Shown piece after piece: positions 8,989-17,629 of a stretch of DNA of 59,139 nucleotides. The notes beneath the pieces are model-generated. The model worked only from the letters and a program-made list of their open reading frames with translations. It was not told the DNA's origin and did not search any database. Made by a program: the position numbers and the translations under genes. The stretch covers positions 1 to 59,139 of the forward strand of contig JAUWNP010000004.1 in NCBI GenBank assembly GCA_030612585.1. Reading direction: 5' to 3'. Origin of the DNA: Anaerolineae bacterium. GTDB lineage: Bacteria; Chloroflexota; Anaerolineae; B4-G1. Every line of letters begins with the position of its first letter. The stretch's first letter is position 1.

Positions 8989-9830
8989 CAGGCTGTCTCC
9001 CTTTGTGCTCGCTCAATGATCTGATCGTAGAGCCGCGTGTACTCTGGGATATCCCGGTCCGCGAACACACCGCGTATGACGACATCACGTTTCTCCTCTT
9101 CGCTCATCTTCTCGGCGCGCTTGAGCGGCACGCTCTGCTCCTTGAGGCGGCGCATCATATCGGGCGCGGTGCCCCAGCGGTTGATCCGGCCTATCGTCGT
9201 ATGGCAGTAGCTCACCGCCTCGACCATCGCGAAGCCGTCCTTGTTGATCGCCCGGGCAATGTACTTCTCCAACTCCTGCACGTGGAAAACAGTGCTACGA
9301 GCGACAAAGGCAGCCCCGGCTGTCACCGCCAGCTCGGCGATGGGGAAGGGCTGCTCGATGTGGCCATAGGGAGCGGTCGCCGCACGCACGCCGATGGGTG
9401 TGGTGGGTGAGTACTGGCCACCGGTCATCCCGTAGGTGGAGTTGTTGACCACGATGGCGGTCAGCCCGATGTTCCGGCGGGCGGCGTGGATGAAATGGTT
9501 GCCGCCGATGGCCAGCGCGTCGCCGTCGCCCATCACCACGATGATTTTCATCTCCGGCCGCACCATCTTCAGCCCGGTGGCGAAGGCCAGCGCCCGGCCA
9601 TGAGTGGTATGCATTGTATTGAAGTCCACATAGACCGGCATCCGCCCCGTGCAGCCGATCCCAGAGATCATTGCTACGTCGTTCTTGTCCAGTTGCAGGC
9701 CATCCACCGCCCGGACGATAGCCCCCATGACAATGCCAATACCGCAGCCGGCACACCAGACGTTCGGGAATTTTTTGCTATGGCGCAGATAGCGCTCGTG
9801 CACCCGTGACTCCCATTGTTGTCTTCTCAT
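8988..9830 (-). CDS. korB: 2-oxoacid:ferredoxin oxidoreductase beta subunit (TPP-binding)
   Basis: 280 residues, the thiamine-pyrophosphate subunit. Visible motifs: WCAGCGIG near the N-terminus, GIGCTGR, the TPP/Mg motif GDGDALAIGGNHFIHAARRN with VNNSTYGMTGGQ, and TTPIG. The beta N-terminal Cys pair probably helps hold an iron-sulfur cluster. Order delta-alpha-beta-gamma with almost no spacing marks one operon. The ribosome site before 9830 is weak, suggesting coupling to korA. Confidence 0.92.
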   Translation of the reverse strand: MRRQQWESRVHERYLRHSKKFPNVWCAGCGIGIVMGAIVRAVDGLQLDKNDVAMISGIGCTGRMPVYVDFNTMHTTHGRALAFATGLKMVRPEMKIIVVMGDGDALAIGGNHFIHAARRNIGLTAIVVNNSTYGMTGGQYSPTTPIGVRAATAPYGHIEQPFPIAELAVTAGAAFVARSTVFHVQELEKYIARAINKDGFAMVEAVSYCHTTIGRINRWGTAPDMMRRLKEQSVPLKRAEKMSEEEKRDVVIRGVFADRDIPEYTRLYDQIIERAQRETA

Positions 9831-9839
9831 TTCTACTAC

Positions 9840-10964
9840 CTACTCCCTACCCTCAATCGCGGCCAGTATCTCGGCCGGCCGGATCATCTCGCCGTCGGCA
9901 CGGTTGACGCGATGCACCTTGTGCCGCCCCAACACCCGCTCCACCTCCAGCGCCAGTTGACCCAGGTTCATCTCCGGTACCACAACACGGTGCAGCCGGG
10001 TAGCAGCGTGCTCCACGACCTCCTCGGCAAAGGGCCAGATAGTCTTAAGGCCGAGGAAGCCAACTTTGTCCCCCCGCTCCCGCGCCATTTCGACGGCGTA
10101 GCGGGCTGAGCGCGCCGTAGCACCGTAAGCAATGACCAACGTCTCGGCGTCCTCGATGCCGTCCTCATCGTAGAGCAGTATGTCTGAAAGGCTGCGATCA
10201 ATCTTGCGGAAGACCCGCTCCAGCCAGGGCTGGACCTCGTCCAGCCGATTGGTTGGATATCCTCGCTCGTCGTGGTGCAGGCCGGTGATGTGGTAACGGT
10301 AGCCCTCGCCAAAAGGCACTAACGGCGGTACGTCGGCCGGGAAGTTTTCGAAAGGCTTGTACCACTCCGGCGGCACCGTCGTTCCCGGCCGTTCCACCCG
10401 CTCAATGGTCTCCGAATCGGGCAGGATTACGCGCTCCCGCATGTGACCGATGACCTCGTCCATCAGCAGGATCACCGGTGTGCGATACCGTTCGGCGAAG
10501 TTGAACGCCTGCACCGTCAGGTCAAAGGTCTCGCGCACGGACGAGGGGGAAAGGGCGATGATGGGATGGTCGCCGTGGGTACCCCAGCGGGCCTGCATCA
10601 CATCCCCTTGGGAGGGGCTGGTGGGACGTCCGGTGGAAGGCCCCAGTCGCTGCACGTCCACGATGACGCAGGGAATCTCGGCCATCGCCGCGTAGCCTAT
10701 GTTCTCCTGCATCAGGCTGAAGCCGGGGCCGGAGGTAGCGGTCATCGCCTTTGCCCCGCCCACCGACGCGCCGATGACGGCGGCGAGAGAGCCAATCTCG
10801 TCCTCCATCTGGATGAACTTGCCGCCCACCTGGGGTAGTCGCCGCGCCAGGACTTCGGCCACCTCTGTGGCAGGGGTGATGGGGTAGCCGGCGAAGAAGC
10901 GACAGCCTGCAGCAATGGCCCCCTCAGCACAGGCTGCGTCACCCTGCATTAACATTGCAGTCAT
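9840..10964 (-). CDS. korA: 2-oxoacid:ferredoxin oxidoreductase alpha subunit
   Basis: 374 residues. Alpha-subunit signature GYPITPATEVAEVLARRLP, EDEIGSLAAVIGASVGGAKA, TSGPGFSLMQENIGYA and STGRPTSPSQGDVMQARWG; the C-terminal pyruvate-oxidoreductase II domain ends EMNLGQLALEVERVL. Binds substrate/CoA side of the TPP site together with KorB. The start overlaps the korD stop as ATGA, indicating translational coupling. About the same length as methanogen KorA. A close paralogue lies at 13066-14226, so the cell has two versions of this enzyme. Confidence 0.93.
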   Translation of the reverse strand: MTAMLMQGDAACAEGAIAAGCRFFAGYPITPATEVAEVLARRLPQVGGKFIQMEDEIGSLAAVIGASVGGAKAMTATSGPGFSLMQENIGYAAMAEIPCVIVDVQRLGPSTGRPTSPSQGDVMQARWGTHGDHPIIALSPSSVRETFDLTVQAFNFAERYRTPVILLMDEVIGHMRERVILPDSETIERVERPGTTVPPEWYKPFENFPADVPPLVPFGEGYRYHITGLHHDERGYPTNRLDEVQPWLERVFRKIDRSLSDILLYDEDGIEDAETLVIAYGATARSARYAVEMARERGDKVGFLGLKTIWPFAEEVVEHAATRLHRVVVPEMNLGQLALEVERVLGRHKVHRVNRADGEMIRPAEILAAIEGRE

Positions 10965-11236
10965 TCCGCTTCCTCCTCCGGCTCAATGTCCGTCACGAAG
11001 ATAGCAAAGTCCGGGCAGTGCAACTCACACCAGCGGCAGGCAGTGCACTTCTCCGGGTGTGCCACGATGACCCGCCCACCGGGGCCCTGCTCTAGCACCC
11101 CGGCCGGGCAGAACTCAACGCACAGCCCACAGCCCTTGCACCAGTTGGGAAAAACGGTCACACGGCCACGTGGAAGGCGGTGTTTGGCGCGGGCCTTCTT
11201 CTCCTCCACAACCTCTACAGCATTCAGCACGTCCAT
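10961..11236 (-). CDS. korD: 2-oxoacid:ferredoxin oxidoreductase delta subunit (2x[4Fe-4S] ferredoxin)
   Basis: 91 residues from the ATG at 11236, chosen because AAGGAGGT lies just upstream; the longer frame to 11290 would start inside the promoter-like region. Two 4Fe-4S motifs: CKGCGLCVEFCP and CTACRWCELHCP. It carries electrons from the TPP site to external ferredoxin. First gene of the kor operon. Confidence 0.9.
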   Translation of the reverse strand: MDVLNAVEVVEEKKARAKHRLPRGRVTVFPNWCKGCGLCVEFCPAGVLEQGPGGRVIVAHPEKCTACRWCELHCPDFAIFVTDIEPEEEAE

Positions 11237-11255
11237 TTGCCTGCCCGACCTCCTT

Positions 11256-11306
11256 CTTTGTACCGGAATTGCGGCTACATTATCCCACAAAGCGCTACTT
11301 TGTACC
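11256..11306 (-). promoter_or_regulatory. paired CTTTGTACC repeats upstream of korD
   Basis: The 9-mer ctttgtacc occurs at 11256-11264 and 11298-11306, 42 bp apart (four helical turns), and 11287-11303 is also an inverted repeat (acaaag-N5-ctttgt). The first copy overlaps the ribosome site. This could be an operator for a metabolic regulator; no binding protein is known. Confidence 0.3.
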
Positions 11307-11346
11307 AGTAAACCGCGCTCTCGGCGGTGAGATTCTAAAACACATG

Positions 11347-11379
11347 AGCCTCCCGCAGGCTCGGACCCTGCGGGAGGCT
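11347..11379. repeat. perfect 13-bp-arm hairpin between the two kor operons
   Basis: Arms 11347-11359 and 11367-11379 are exact reverse complements around a 7-nt loop containing TCGG. It lies downstream of the fused korBC gene and could act as a terminator, but the U-tract is weak. Its size (33 bp) and loop resemble the 34-bp palindromes found elsewhere in the window. Confidence 0.6.
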
Positions 11380-11446
11380 TGACGGTGCTGATGTGTCTAC
11401 ATCTGCGTTCATCAGCGCGGACCTGCGTCCGTCCTACTCTCTCCGC

Positions 11447-13069
11447 TCAGTCATCAGCCTCCTCGCCGAGCAAGCCCATGGCGTATTCGTATCCCCGCCC
11501 GAACGCCTGTTTGTTCAATCCCTCTGTCCCCTTGGGCACACTGTCGAGAACGGCCTGGCGCATAGCCTCCTCTGACACCACGTCACTGAGCGCGGCCAGC
11601 GCCCCCAGCATCACAATGTTGGCCACGATCCGCCGCCCCAGTTCCTGCTCGGCGATACGGGTCGCCGGGATGGGGATGACGCGCTGATCGGCGGATGGGT
11701 CAGGCTCCACCAGGTCGGCGTCAGTCAAAAGCAACCCTCCCTCGACCAACTGGCCATGGTAGGTGGTGTAAGCCTCCTGCGACATGAGCGTCATCACAGC
11801 CGGGCGGGTGACCTGCGGGTACGTGATCACGCCATCGGAGATGATGAGCGCAGTGCTGCAGGCTCCACCACGCGACTCGGGACCATAGGACTGCGTCAAC
11901 GTTACCTCCCGCCCATCGTGGAGCGCCGCCGCCTTGCCGACGATTTTGCCAGACAGGATAATGCCCTGCCCACCAAACCCACCCAGCAGCACCTCAACCT
12001 GTCCGGTCCCGGCGACAGTGTGCGGTCTGACTTGAGCCGGCGCAACGGCGGACTTCTTCTCCCCCAGTTCTATCTCCACCTCGAAGGAAGTGGTCGCCTC
12101 CGCGGAAGGGCGGTGTAATAGCCCCAGGTCATCACAGGGATGCAACTCGCCGTACACCTCCCGCAGACGATCCTGGAAAGTAGGCCGCTCAATATTCACG
12201 AACTCGCCGCAGACGATCTCCCCCCCAAATCCGATGTCCACTTCCCACGGTTTGGCGTCGTGGCGGATGACACTGTGTTCCTGATAGTACTTTAGAATAT
12301 CACCATCCTTCCACCTCTTTCTGTTAAAGCGCACGAAGAGCGTGGGGCAGGGGGCAATGGCCTCGACGACGCTAAAGCCCGGCTTCAAAAGCGCCTTGTA
12401 AATGGACTTTTCCAACCGACGGGCGTGGAGTGTCGTCCAGCGGGCTACGTAGGTCGCACCGGCAGCGGAAACCAGGTTGGGAACGCTGAAAGGATGCTCC
12501 AGGTTGCCCCGAGGCGATGTGCTGGTGCGGGCATCCGTCGGCGTCGTCGGCCCCATCTGCCCACCCGTCATCCCATAGTTAAAGTTGTTGACGCAGATAA
12601 CCGTCAGATCCATATTGCGGCGGGCAGCGTGGATCAGATGATTGCCGCCGATGGCAACCAGGTCTCCATCGCCGGAGAAAACGACGACCTCGAGTTCCGG
12701 GTTGGCCAGTTTGAGGCCCGTGGCGAAGGGGATGGCCCGCCCGTGGGTGGTGTGAAAGCCATCGAGCCGCAGGTAGCCGGCCACCCGCCCGGTGCAGCCG
12801 ATGCCGGAGACAATCGCCACCTTGTCCAGGTCAAGCCCTGAGCGCGTGAGTGCGCTGACGAAACAACTCAGCGCCGTGCCTATCCCGCAGCCAGGGCACC
12901 AGATGTGCGGCAAGCGCTCCGTGCGCAACAGTTCATCCATCGGGTGTTGCTCGATCTCCTCCACTGTCGGCACGCCCGCCAGTTCGTCTTCCATCTTCAT
13001 CTCCTCCACCACCTTGCTCCTCTGCCTCTCCGCTCCTCCGCTCTCCTGCCCCCTCGCTCTCCTGCTCAT
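11447..13069 (-). CDS. 2-oxoacid:ferredoxin oxidoreductase beta-gamma fusion
   Basis: Up to 540 residues. The first about 310 residues are a complete beta (TPP) subunit (WCPGCGIG, GIGCTGR, GDGDLVAIGGNHLIHAARRN, NNFNYGMTGGQMGP); a linker leads into a complete gamma subunit (VLLGGFGGQGIILSGKIVGKAA, QSYGPESRGGACSTALI). The subunits are separate genes in the neighbouring kor operon, so this is a genuine fusion. Start: ATG at 13069 overlaps the korA stop as ATGA with GAGG 7 nt upstream; ATGs at 13000 and 12994 are alternatives. The extra Arg/Gln/Ser-rich N-terminus would be encoded by a 'ctcctctgcc/ctcctgc' low-complexity repeat (13015-13066), so it may be a recent addition. Confidence 0.88.
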   Translation of the reverse strand: MSRRARGQESGGAERQRSKVVEEMKMEDELAGVPTVEEIEQHPMDELLRTERLPHIWCPGCGIGTALSCFVSALTRSGLDLDKVAIVSGIGCTGRVAGYLRLDGFHTTHGRAIPFATGLKLANPELEVVVFSGDGDLVAIGGNHLIHAARRNMDLTVICVNNFNYGMTGGQMGPTTPTDARTSTSPRGNLEHPFSVPNLVSAAGATYVARWTTLHARRLEKSIYKALLKPGFSVVEAIAPCPTLFVRFNRKRWKDGDILKYYQEHSVIRHDAKPWEVDIGFGGEIVCGEFVNIERPTFQDRLREVYGELHPCDDLGLLHRPSAEATTSFEVEIELGEKKSAVAPAQVRPHTVAGTGQVEVLLGGFGGQGIILSGKIVGKAAALHDGREVTLTQSYGPESRGGACSTALIISDGVITYPQVTRPAVMTLMSQEAYTTYHGQLVEGGLLLTDADLVEPDPSADQRVIPIPATRIAEQELGRRIVANIVMLGALAALSDVVSEEAMRQAVLDSVPKGTEGLNKQAFGRGYEYAMGLLGEEADD

Positions 13070-14226
13070 CGCGCCGCCTCGCGGATCGCGCCCAGGATAT
13101 CCGCCGGATCGTGAATGTCGCCGCCAGGATGAGTAACAGGGATAACGCGCGCCTGTCCGGCCGCGCACCGCTCGACCTCCCGCACGACCTGCCCCATGTT
13201 GATTTCCGGCACGACGATCGCTTTTACCCTCTTTGCCAGTTCACGGATGCGGTCCTCGGCGAAAGGCCAGACGGTCACCATCTTGAGCATTCCCACCCGC
13301 AACCCCTCCTCCCGCGCCTGTTGCACCGGCAAAAGCGCCGTGCGGGCCGAGATGCCGTAGGAGACGACCACGACCTCGGCATCCTCGACGCCGTCCTCGA
13401 CCAGTTCAATGATGTCGTGCCGGTTGTCTCGAATCTTGGCGATGAGGCGGGGGAGGGATATCGCCTGCTGCGCCGCCGTCACCACCGGATAGCCGCGCTC
13501 GTCGTGGGTCAGACCAGTCACGTGGATGCGGTAGCCCGTCCCCGCGATCGGGAAAGGCGGCACACCGTCCTCGTCCGGCGCGTAGGGGAGAAAGTCGGGG
13601 CCGGGCGGCACCTTTGGCTTGCGCCAGGGGTAGATAAAGATCTCGTCCGCCGGCGGGATGACCACCCGCTCGGTCATGTGGCCCACCGCCCCATCACTCA
13701 TCACCAGCACCGGCGTGCGGTACTTTTCGGCCAGATTAAAGGCGCGGATGGTCAGATCGAACGCCTCCTGCGGGGAACCGGGGGCCAGGGCGATGATCTC
13801 GTAGTCACCGTGGGAGCCCCACCGGGCCTGCATCATGTCAGACTGGCTGCCCAGTGTCGGCAGGCCAGTAGAGGGCCCGCCTCGCTGCACATTCACCACC
13901 ACACAGGGGGTCTCGGTCATGATCGCCAGGCCAATGTTCTCCAGCATCAGGCTGAGACCCGGACCCGAGGTAGCAGTCATCGCCCGCGCTCCGCCCCAGG
14001 CCGCGCCGACCACCGCGTTCATCGAGGCCAGTTCGTCCTCCATCTGAATGAAGACGCCGCCGACCTCCGGCAGCCGGGCCGCCATGCGCTCGGCGATCTC
14101 GGTGGCCGGCGTGATGGGATAGCCGCCAAAGAAGCGGCAGCCAGCACAGATAGCCCCCTCGGCAACTGCCGTGTCGCCGTCCAGGAAAAACGCGCCTTCC
14201 AACACTCCAGATTCACTCACGCCCAT
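13066..14226 (-). CDS. korA: 2-oxoacid:ferredoxin oxidoreductase alpha subunit (second copy)
   Basis: 386 residues, paralogue of the alpha subunit at 9840-10964 with the same landmarks: GYPITPATEIAERMAARLP, EDELASMNAVVGAAWGGARA, TSGPGLSLMLENIG, STGLPTLGSQSDMMQARWG, and EINMGQVVREVERC near the C-terminus. It pairs with the fused beta-gamma protein and the delta ferredoxin to form a second complete enzyme. The annotated ATG overlaps the delta gene by 14 nt; a GTG at 14220 is possible. Substrate of the two enzymes may differ, for example 2-oxoglutarate versus pyruvate or a branched-chain acid. Confidence 0.92.
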   Translation of the reverse strand: MGVSESGVLEGAFFLDGDTAVAEGAICAGCRFFGGYPITPATEIAERMAARLPEVGGVFIQMEDELASMNAVVGAAWGGARAMTATSGPGLSLMLENIGLAIMTETPCVVVNVQRGGPSTGLPTLGSQSDMMQARWGSHGDYEIIALAPGSPQEAFDLTIRAFNLAEKYRTPVLVMSDGAVGHMTERVVIPPADEIFIYPWRKPKVPPGPDFLPYAPDEDGVPPFPIAGTGYRIHVTGLTHDERGYPVVTAAQQAISLPRLIAKIRDNRHDIIELVEDGVEDAEVVVVSYGISARTALLPVQQAREEGLRVGMLKMVTVWPFAEDRIRELAKRVKAIVVPEINMGQVVREVERCAAGQARVIPVTHPGGDIHDPADILGAIREAAR

Positions 14227-14479
14227 TCACCTCCACCACGTAGATACAGAATTCCGGGCAAAGCAACTCACATAGCCGGCAGGCCACACACCGCTCCGGC
14301 TGAACCGCCCGGGGCGGATGATAACCCTTCTCGTTCATCTCGTCCGACGTTTCGAGCACCTGACGAGGGCAGTACCGCACGCACAATTCGCACCCTTTAC
14401 AGCGGGACTTGATGATGTGTACCTCGCCGTGCGGAGAAGTAAATTTATCAACGTCTAACGGTGTGCGCCAGAGTTTCAA
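14213..14479 (-). CDS. korD: 2-oxoacid:ferredoxin oxidoreductase delta subunit (second copy)
   Basis: 88 residues, 2x[4Fe-4S] ferredoxin subunit with CKGCELCVRYCP and CVACRLCELLCP. It lies 12 nt after fumB, so the second kor operon is probably read together with fumarase, joining 2-oxoacid and fumarate/malate steps of a reductive TCA-type branch. Confidence 0.9.
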   Translation of the reverse strand: MKLWRTPLDVDKFTSPHGEVHIIKSRCKGCELCVRYCPRQVLETSDEMNEKGYHPPRAVQPERCVACRLCELLCPEFCIYVVEVNGRE

Positions 14480-14491
14480 GGTGACATCTCC

Positions 14492-15112
14492 TCACATCAA
14501 TCCTTCCAGTGCTTCTCTCGACGCCGCCTCCACCTCGTCGTGGATGCTCCGCCCGTGCGTATCCATCGTCACCACCACCGGGAAGTTCTCGACGCGGATA
14601 ACCCAGAAAGCCTCCGGCACGCCGAACTCATCCTTCTTATAAACAGCCACCACTTCCTTCACCGCATCGGCGATCAGGGAGGCCGCCCCACCGACGGCGT
14701 GGAAGTAGACCGCGCCGCGCTCCTGGCAGGCGCGTAGCGTCCCCGGCCCCATGCCTCCCTTGCCGATGACGCCGCGCAGCCCGAAGTGGGTGATGACCTC
14801 GGCCTCGTAGGGCTCCTCGCGGATGGAGGTGGTGGGCCCGGCAGCGACAAAGTGCCACCTGCCGTCCTCGTCCTGTCGCACGACCGGCCCGCAGTGGTAG
14901 ATGATGCTGCCGTGCAGGAGGCGTTGGAGTTCCGCGTACAGCGGGCGCTCGCTTTCGGGTACCGTGTCGGCGCGGATAAAGTTCTCGATCAGGTACTTGT
15001 GCGCCGCGTCGCGCCCGGTGACCATCACACCGCTCAGCCGTACCGCGTCACCGACGTAGAGAGCGCGAATTTCTTCCTCAGAAATTGGTATCGTTAGATT
15101 ATACGTTGCCAT
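14492..15112 (-). CDS. fumB: class I fumarate hydratase beta (C-terminal) subunit
   Basis: 206 residues; beta subunit of two-subunit Fe-S fumarase/L(+)-tartrate dehydratase. Motifs: LSGVMVTGRDAAHKYL, HCGPVV, GPTTSIREEPYEAEVITHFG, GVIGKGGMG, FHAVGGAASLIA and EAFWVIRVENFPVVVTMD. It reversibly hydrates fumarate to malate with the alpha subunit at 15685-16554. Unusually, another gene separates the two. Its ATG lies inside the last 14 nt of that gene, with GGAGG inside it. Tartrate dehydratase activity cannot be excluded. Confidence 0.88.
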   Translation of the reverse strand: MATYNLTIPISEEEIRALYVGDAVRLSGVMVTGRDAAHKYLIENFIRADTVPESERPLYAELQRLLHGSIIYHCGPVVRQDEDGRWHFVAAGPTTSIREEPYEAEVITHFGLRGVIGKGGMGPGTLRACQERGAVYFHAVGGAASLIADAVKEVVAVYKKDEFGVPEAFWVIRVENFPVVVTMDTHGRSIHDEVEAASREALEGLM

Positions 15113-15665
15113 AGCGTACCTTACCTCCAGGTTCTTGCCAAATGCGATTGGTTATGTCATTGCTCCATTTGGCTCCAGTGGGCACCCGCTGCAACTTCCT
15201 TGCCGTTTCCAGGCATGCATGGCGCAGACTTGCCAATTTGTCGCAGGCGATATAGAGGCAAGATCGCTGCTCATCCGTCAAGCCACGAGCCAACGCATCC
15301 ACCGCTTCTCGCGAGGACAAACAGACCTCAGACAGTAGCGAATTGACAAATCGCTCATCGTAGGTGTCGGTTACCTGCTCAAGATCATAATCACATCCAG
15401 CCAAATCAGTGCCATCACTGAACAACAACTCGGCCGCATATCCTCCCATCCCGATAACACACAGGGGAGGTGTGGTCTCCCGAATGAGATGGTCTCCATC
15501 ATAGTAGTAGATCGAAACGTCTTGCTCTCCCAAGTAGTAGACCAGTGTCAGATAGCCAAATGTTTCCGCCAGCACGACATGACCAGCTTCGTGCAAAGCG
15601 GTTTCAGGGCTCATGTATCGGGCCGACCCCACACCCTCCGAGTCTTGAGGTTTGTCATTGGTCAT
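15099..15665 (-). CDS. isolated M41-type metallopeptidase-like protein
   Basis: 188 residues. HEAGH at residues 25-29 is the zinc-binding helix of M41 (FtsH) peptidases, and MGGYAAELLFSDGTD...DLEQVT parallels the FtsH region that gives the third, Asp, zinc ligand. There is no AAA+ domain or membrane segment, so this is a stand-alone peptidase domain. It sits between fumA and fumB and overlaps fumB by 14 nt, implying coupled translation. The start at 15665 lies in an 'aaatgacc/aatgac' repeat; the ATG at 15614 is an alternative but has no ribosome site. A role in fumarase maturation is speculation only. Confidence 0.65.
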   Translation of the reverse strand: MTNDKPQDSEGVGSARYMSPETALHEAGHVVLAETFGYLTLVYYLGEQDVSIYYYDGDHLIRETTPPLCVIGMGGYAAELLFSDGTDLAGCDYDLEQVTDTYDERFVNSLLSEVCLSSREAVDALARGLTDEQRSCLYIACDKLASLRHACLETARKLQRVPTGAKWSNDITNRIWQEPGGKVRYGNV

Positions 15666-15684
15666 TTGCTCATTTGCTCATTTG

Positions 15685-16554
15685 CTACTCGAATCCCACC
15701 TCTCCATCCTGTACAATCATCCGCGCCCGCCGGCAGGCCCAGCACATGTAGGCGATGCTCACGAAGTAGCAGGCCGGGAGACGGTGGTAAGCCCCGATTT
15801 TGACGCCGAATACGGTCGTCTTTCCTCCGAAGCCCATCGGCCCGATGGACAGTTCGTTGCACTCGCCGAGTAGCCGCTCTTCCAACGCCGCCAATTCCGG
15901 CACTGGGTTGGTCTCGTCCAGCGGGCGGAAGAGTTGCTCCTTGGCATGGACGTAGCCGGTGCCCCGGTCGGCGCCGATGGCCACCCCCAGCACCGCCGGC
16001 GCGCACCCCTTCCCCTGTGCCCGGTAGACGGCGTCCAGGACCACTTTGCGCACCCCCTCCAGATCACGCCCGGCCTTCAACGGCCCGTAGGGCAGTTTGT
16101 ACTGCACGCCCACATTCTCGCTCCCGCCGCCCTTGAGGAGCAGGTCCACCTTCAGATAGTCCTCCTCCCACTCCTCGAAGTGGAAGGTAGGAAAGCCCAC
16201 CCCCAGGTTGTTGCCGCTGTTGCGGCCGGTGAGGGAGTCCACCGCGTTGGGCCGCAGGTAGGACCGGCGGGTGGCTTCGGCCACCGCCGCCTCCATCTGC
16301 GCTCGCAACTGGCGGGTGCTGACACCCTGGGAATGGTAAACGTAAAAGATAGGCACACCGGTATCCTGGCAGATGGGAGTGGAGTTGGCACGGGCCAGCG
16401 CCACGTTCTCCAGAACAGTCTCCAGCGCCCCAGCGGCGGCTGATCCCGGCTCCTCGCGGGCCTGCGCCACCAGCAGCGCCGCCTCCACGTCAGCCGGCAA
16501 GTCGGTCGCTGCCTGGCGGATCAGTTCGACAAACGCTCCAGTCATATCATCCAT
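15685..16554 (-). CDS. fumA: class I fumarate hydratase alpha (N-terminal) subunit
   Basis: 289 residues; the Fe-S subunit of two-subunit fumarase. Cys ligands of the catalytic [4Fe-4S] cluster are visible in STPICQDTGVPIFY, QGKGCAPAV and LGECNELSIGPMGFGGKTT; RNSGNNLGVGFPTFHFEEW is also typical. Oxygen-sensitive cytoplasmic enzyme. Transcribed before the M41-like gene, fumB and the second kor operon. The two ATG codons at 16554 and 16545 are both possible starts. Confidence 0.9.
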   Translation of the reverse strand: MDDMTGAFVELIRQAATDLPADVEAALLVAQAREEPGSAAAGALETVLENVALARANSTPICQDTGVPIFYVYHSQGVSTRQLRAQMEAAVAEATRRSYLRPNAVDSLTGRNSGNNLGVGFPTFHFEEWEEDYLKVDLLLKGGGSENVGVQYKLPYGPLKAGRDLEGVRKVVLDAVYRAQGKGCAPAVLGVAIGADRGTGYVHAKEQLFRPLDETNPVPELAALEERLLGECNELSIGPMGFGGKTTVFGVKIGAYHRLPACYFVSIAYMCWACRRARMIVQDGEVGFE

Positions 16555-16569
16555 GCATTCACCTCCCCG

Positions 16570-16646
16570 TTAGATTGGTTGGTTGGTAGATTGGTCAAGC
16601 AACCAACCACCAATCTACCAATTTCCCAATTTACCAGTCTACCACC
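16570..16646. repeat. GGTAGATTG-type inverted-repeat block (intergenic)
   Basis: Left arm of 'gattggt/tggttggtaga' units, right arm of 'accaatctaccaattt' units; the arms are reverse complements around a short centre. It fills the gap between fumA and the U32-like gene. One of at least eleven blocks of this type in the window. Confidence 0.8.
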
Positions 16647-16647
16647 C

Positions 16648-17601
16648 CTATGGCTGCGGGATCGCCAGATCGTCCGGCCCCAGATCAGACAGTTTCAGGT
16701 TCGGATTGTTCTCCTGGATAATCTCGTGGATAATCTGAGCATATTTGACCTTGACCCGTCCCCAGTTGGCCAGCATACCCTCGTCGACCCACGGCTTATA
16801 GAGTGCCGCGCCGGTCGCAGCACACGCCGGGCCGGGCTCAATCTTGAAGTAGCAGGGGGAGCAGACGCGAGCCATCTCTGGAGCGTCGTAGAAGCGCATG
16901 TAGCCACCGAAGGACTCGGTGATGATGATGTGCACGTCGAGAGGGATGTCAACCACCTGCCGGATGGAGGCGAACTGGGGCAGCGTCAGGTCGGCGACCG
17001 GGTTGAACGTCCCGGCTCCTAGCATCTCCAGCACCTTACCGCCGGCGGCGTTGGCGTGCCCGGCGTAGATGCTCACTTTGAAGATAATGTCTTCGGGGAT
17101 GTCGCCGTTCTTCTTCATCTCGTTGAGCAGCCAGAGTTCCCCCTCATCCACCACCAGGAAACCGCGAAAGCCAATATCAATGCAGGTCATAATGTCGGTA
17201 ATGGTCTGATTCAGCGCCTTGGAGCCCCGGCAGCGAATGCCGGACAGTGCACCTTCGGGCGTGGCCAATTGCCGCCCGATGTCCCATCCCGCGCGCGGCC
17301 CCGGCGTGAGGATGACTTCCATCCTGGCGTCGGCGGCCATCTGGGCGAAGTCCTTCAGTTCGGCCCTGTCCAACAGCGTCGCGCCCATCACCACCGAGAT
17401 GAGGCGATGGATGGGAATATCGCGCTTGGTTGCCTCGTCAATCACCGCTTCCAGTACCTTCGGGCGCTCCACGCCGGAGATCTCCATGCGGTAGTGTGCC
17501 CCATCGGGGAAGGTCTTGGTGCTGCTGGGCAGATCGTAAGCATCCTGTCCAGGAATGCCTACCTTCTCCATCATCCTGGCAACGTCTTTCATGCTGGGCA
17601 T
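16648..17601 (-). CDS. TIM-barrel protein, possibly U32-peptidase-like
   Basis: 317 residues, no signal peptide or membrane segment. Alternating strand/helix pattern with clear barrel strands (IHRLISVVMGATLL, MEVILTPGPRAGWDIG, GFRGFLVVDEGELWLL, KVSIYAGHANAAGGKVLEML, DVHIIITESFGGYM) and conserved Cys in VCSPCYFKIEPGPACAATG. The strand pattern reminds me of U32-family proteins, but the diagnostic Cys pattern of U32 C-terminal domains is absent, so function is open. Co-directional with fumA downstream and the C39-like gene upstream. Confidence 0.6.
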   Translation of the reverse strand: MPSMKDVARMMEKVGIPGQDAYDLPSSTKTFPDGAHYRMEISGVERPKVLEAVIDEATKRDIPIHRLISVVMGATLLDRAELKDFAQMAADARMEVILTPGPRAGWDIGRQLATPEGALSGIRCRGSKALNQTITDIMTCIDIGFRGFLVVDEGELWLLNEMKKNGDIPEDIIFKVSIYAGHANAAGGKVLEMLGAGTFNPVADLTLPQFASIRQVVDIPLDVHIIITESFGGYMRFYDAPEMARVCSPCYFKIEPGPACAATGAALYKPWVDEGMLANWGRVKVKYAQIIHEIIQENNPNLKLSDLGPDDLAIPQP

Positions 17602-17629
17602 TGCTCTTTCCTCCTTTGTTGTGACAGTC

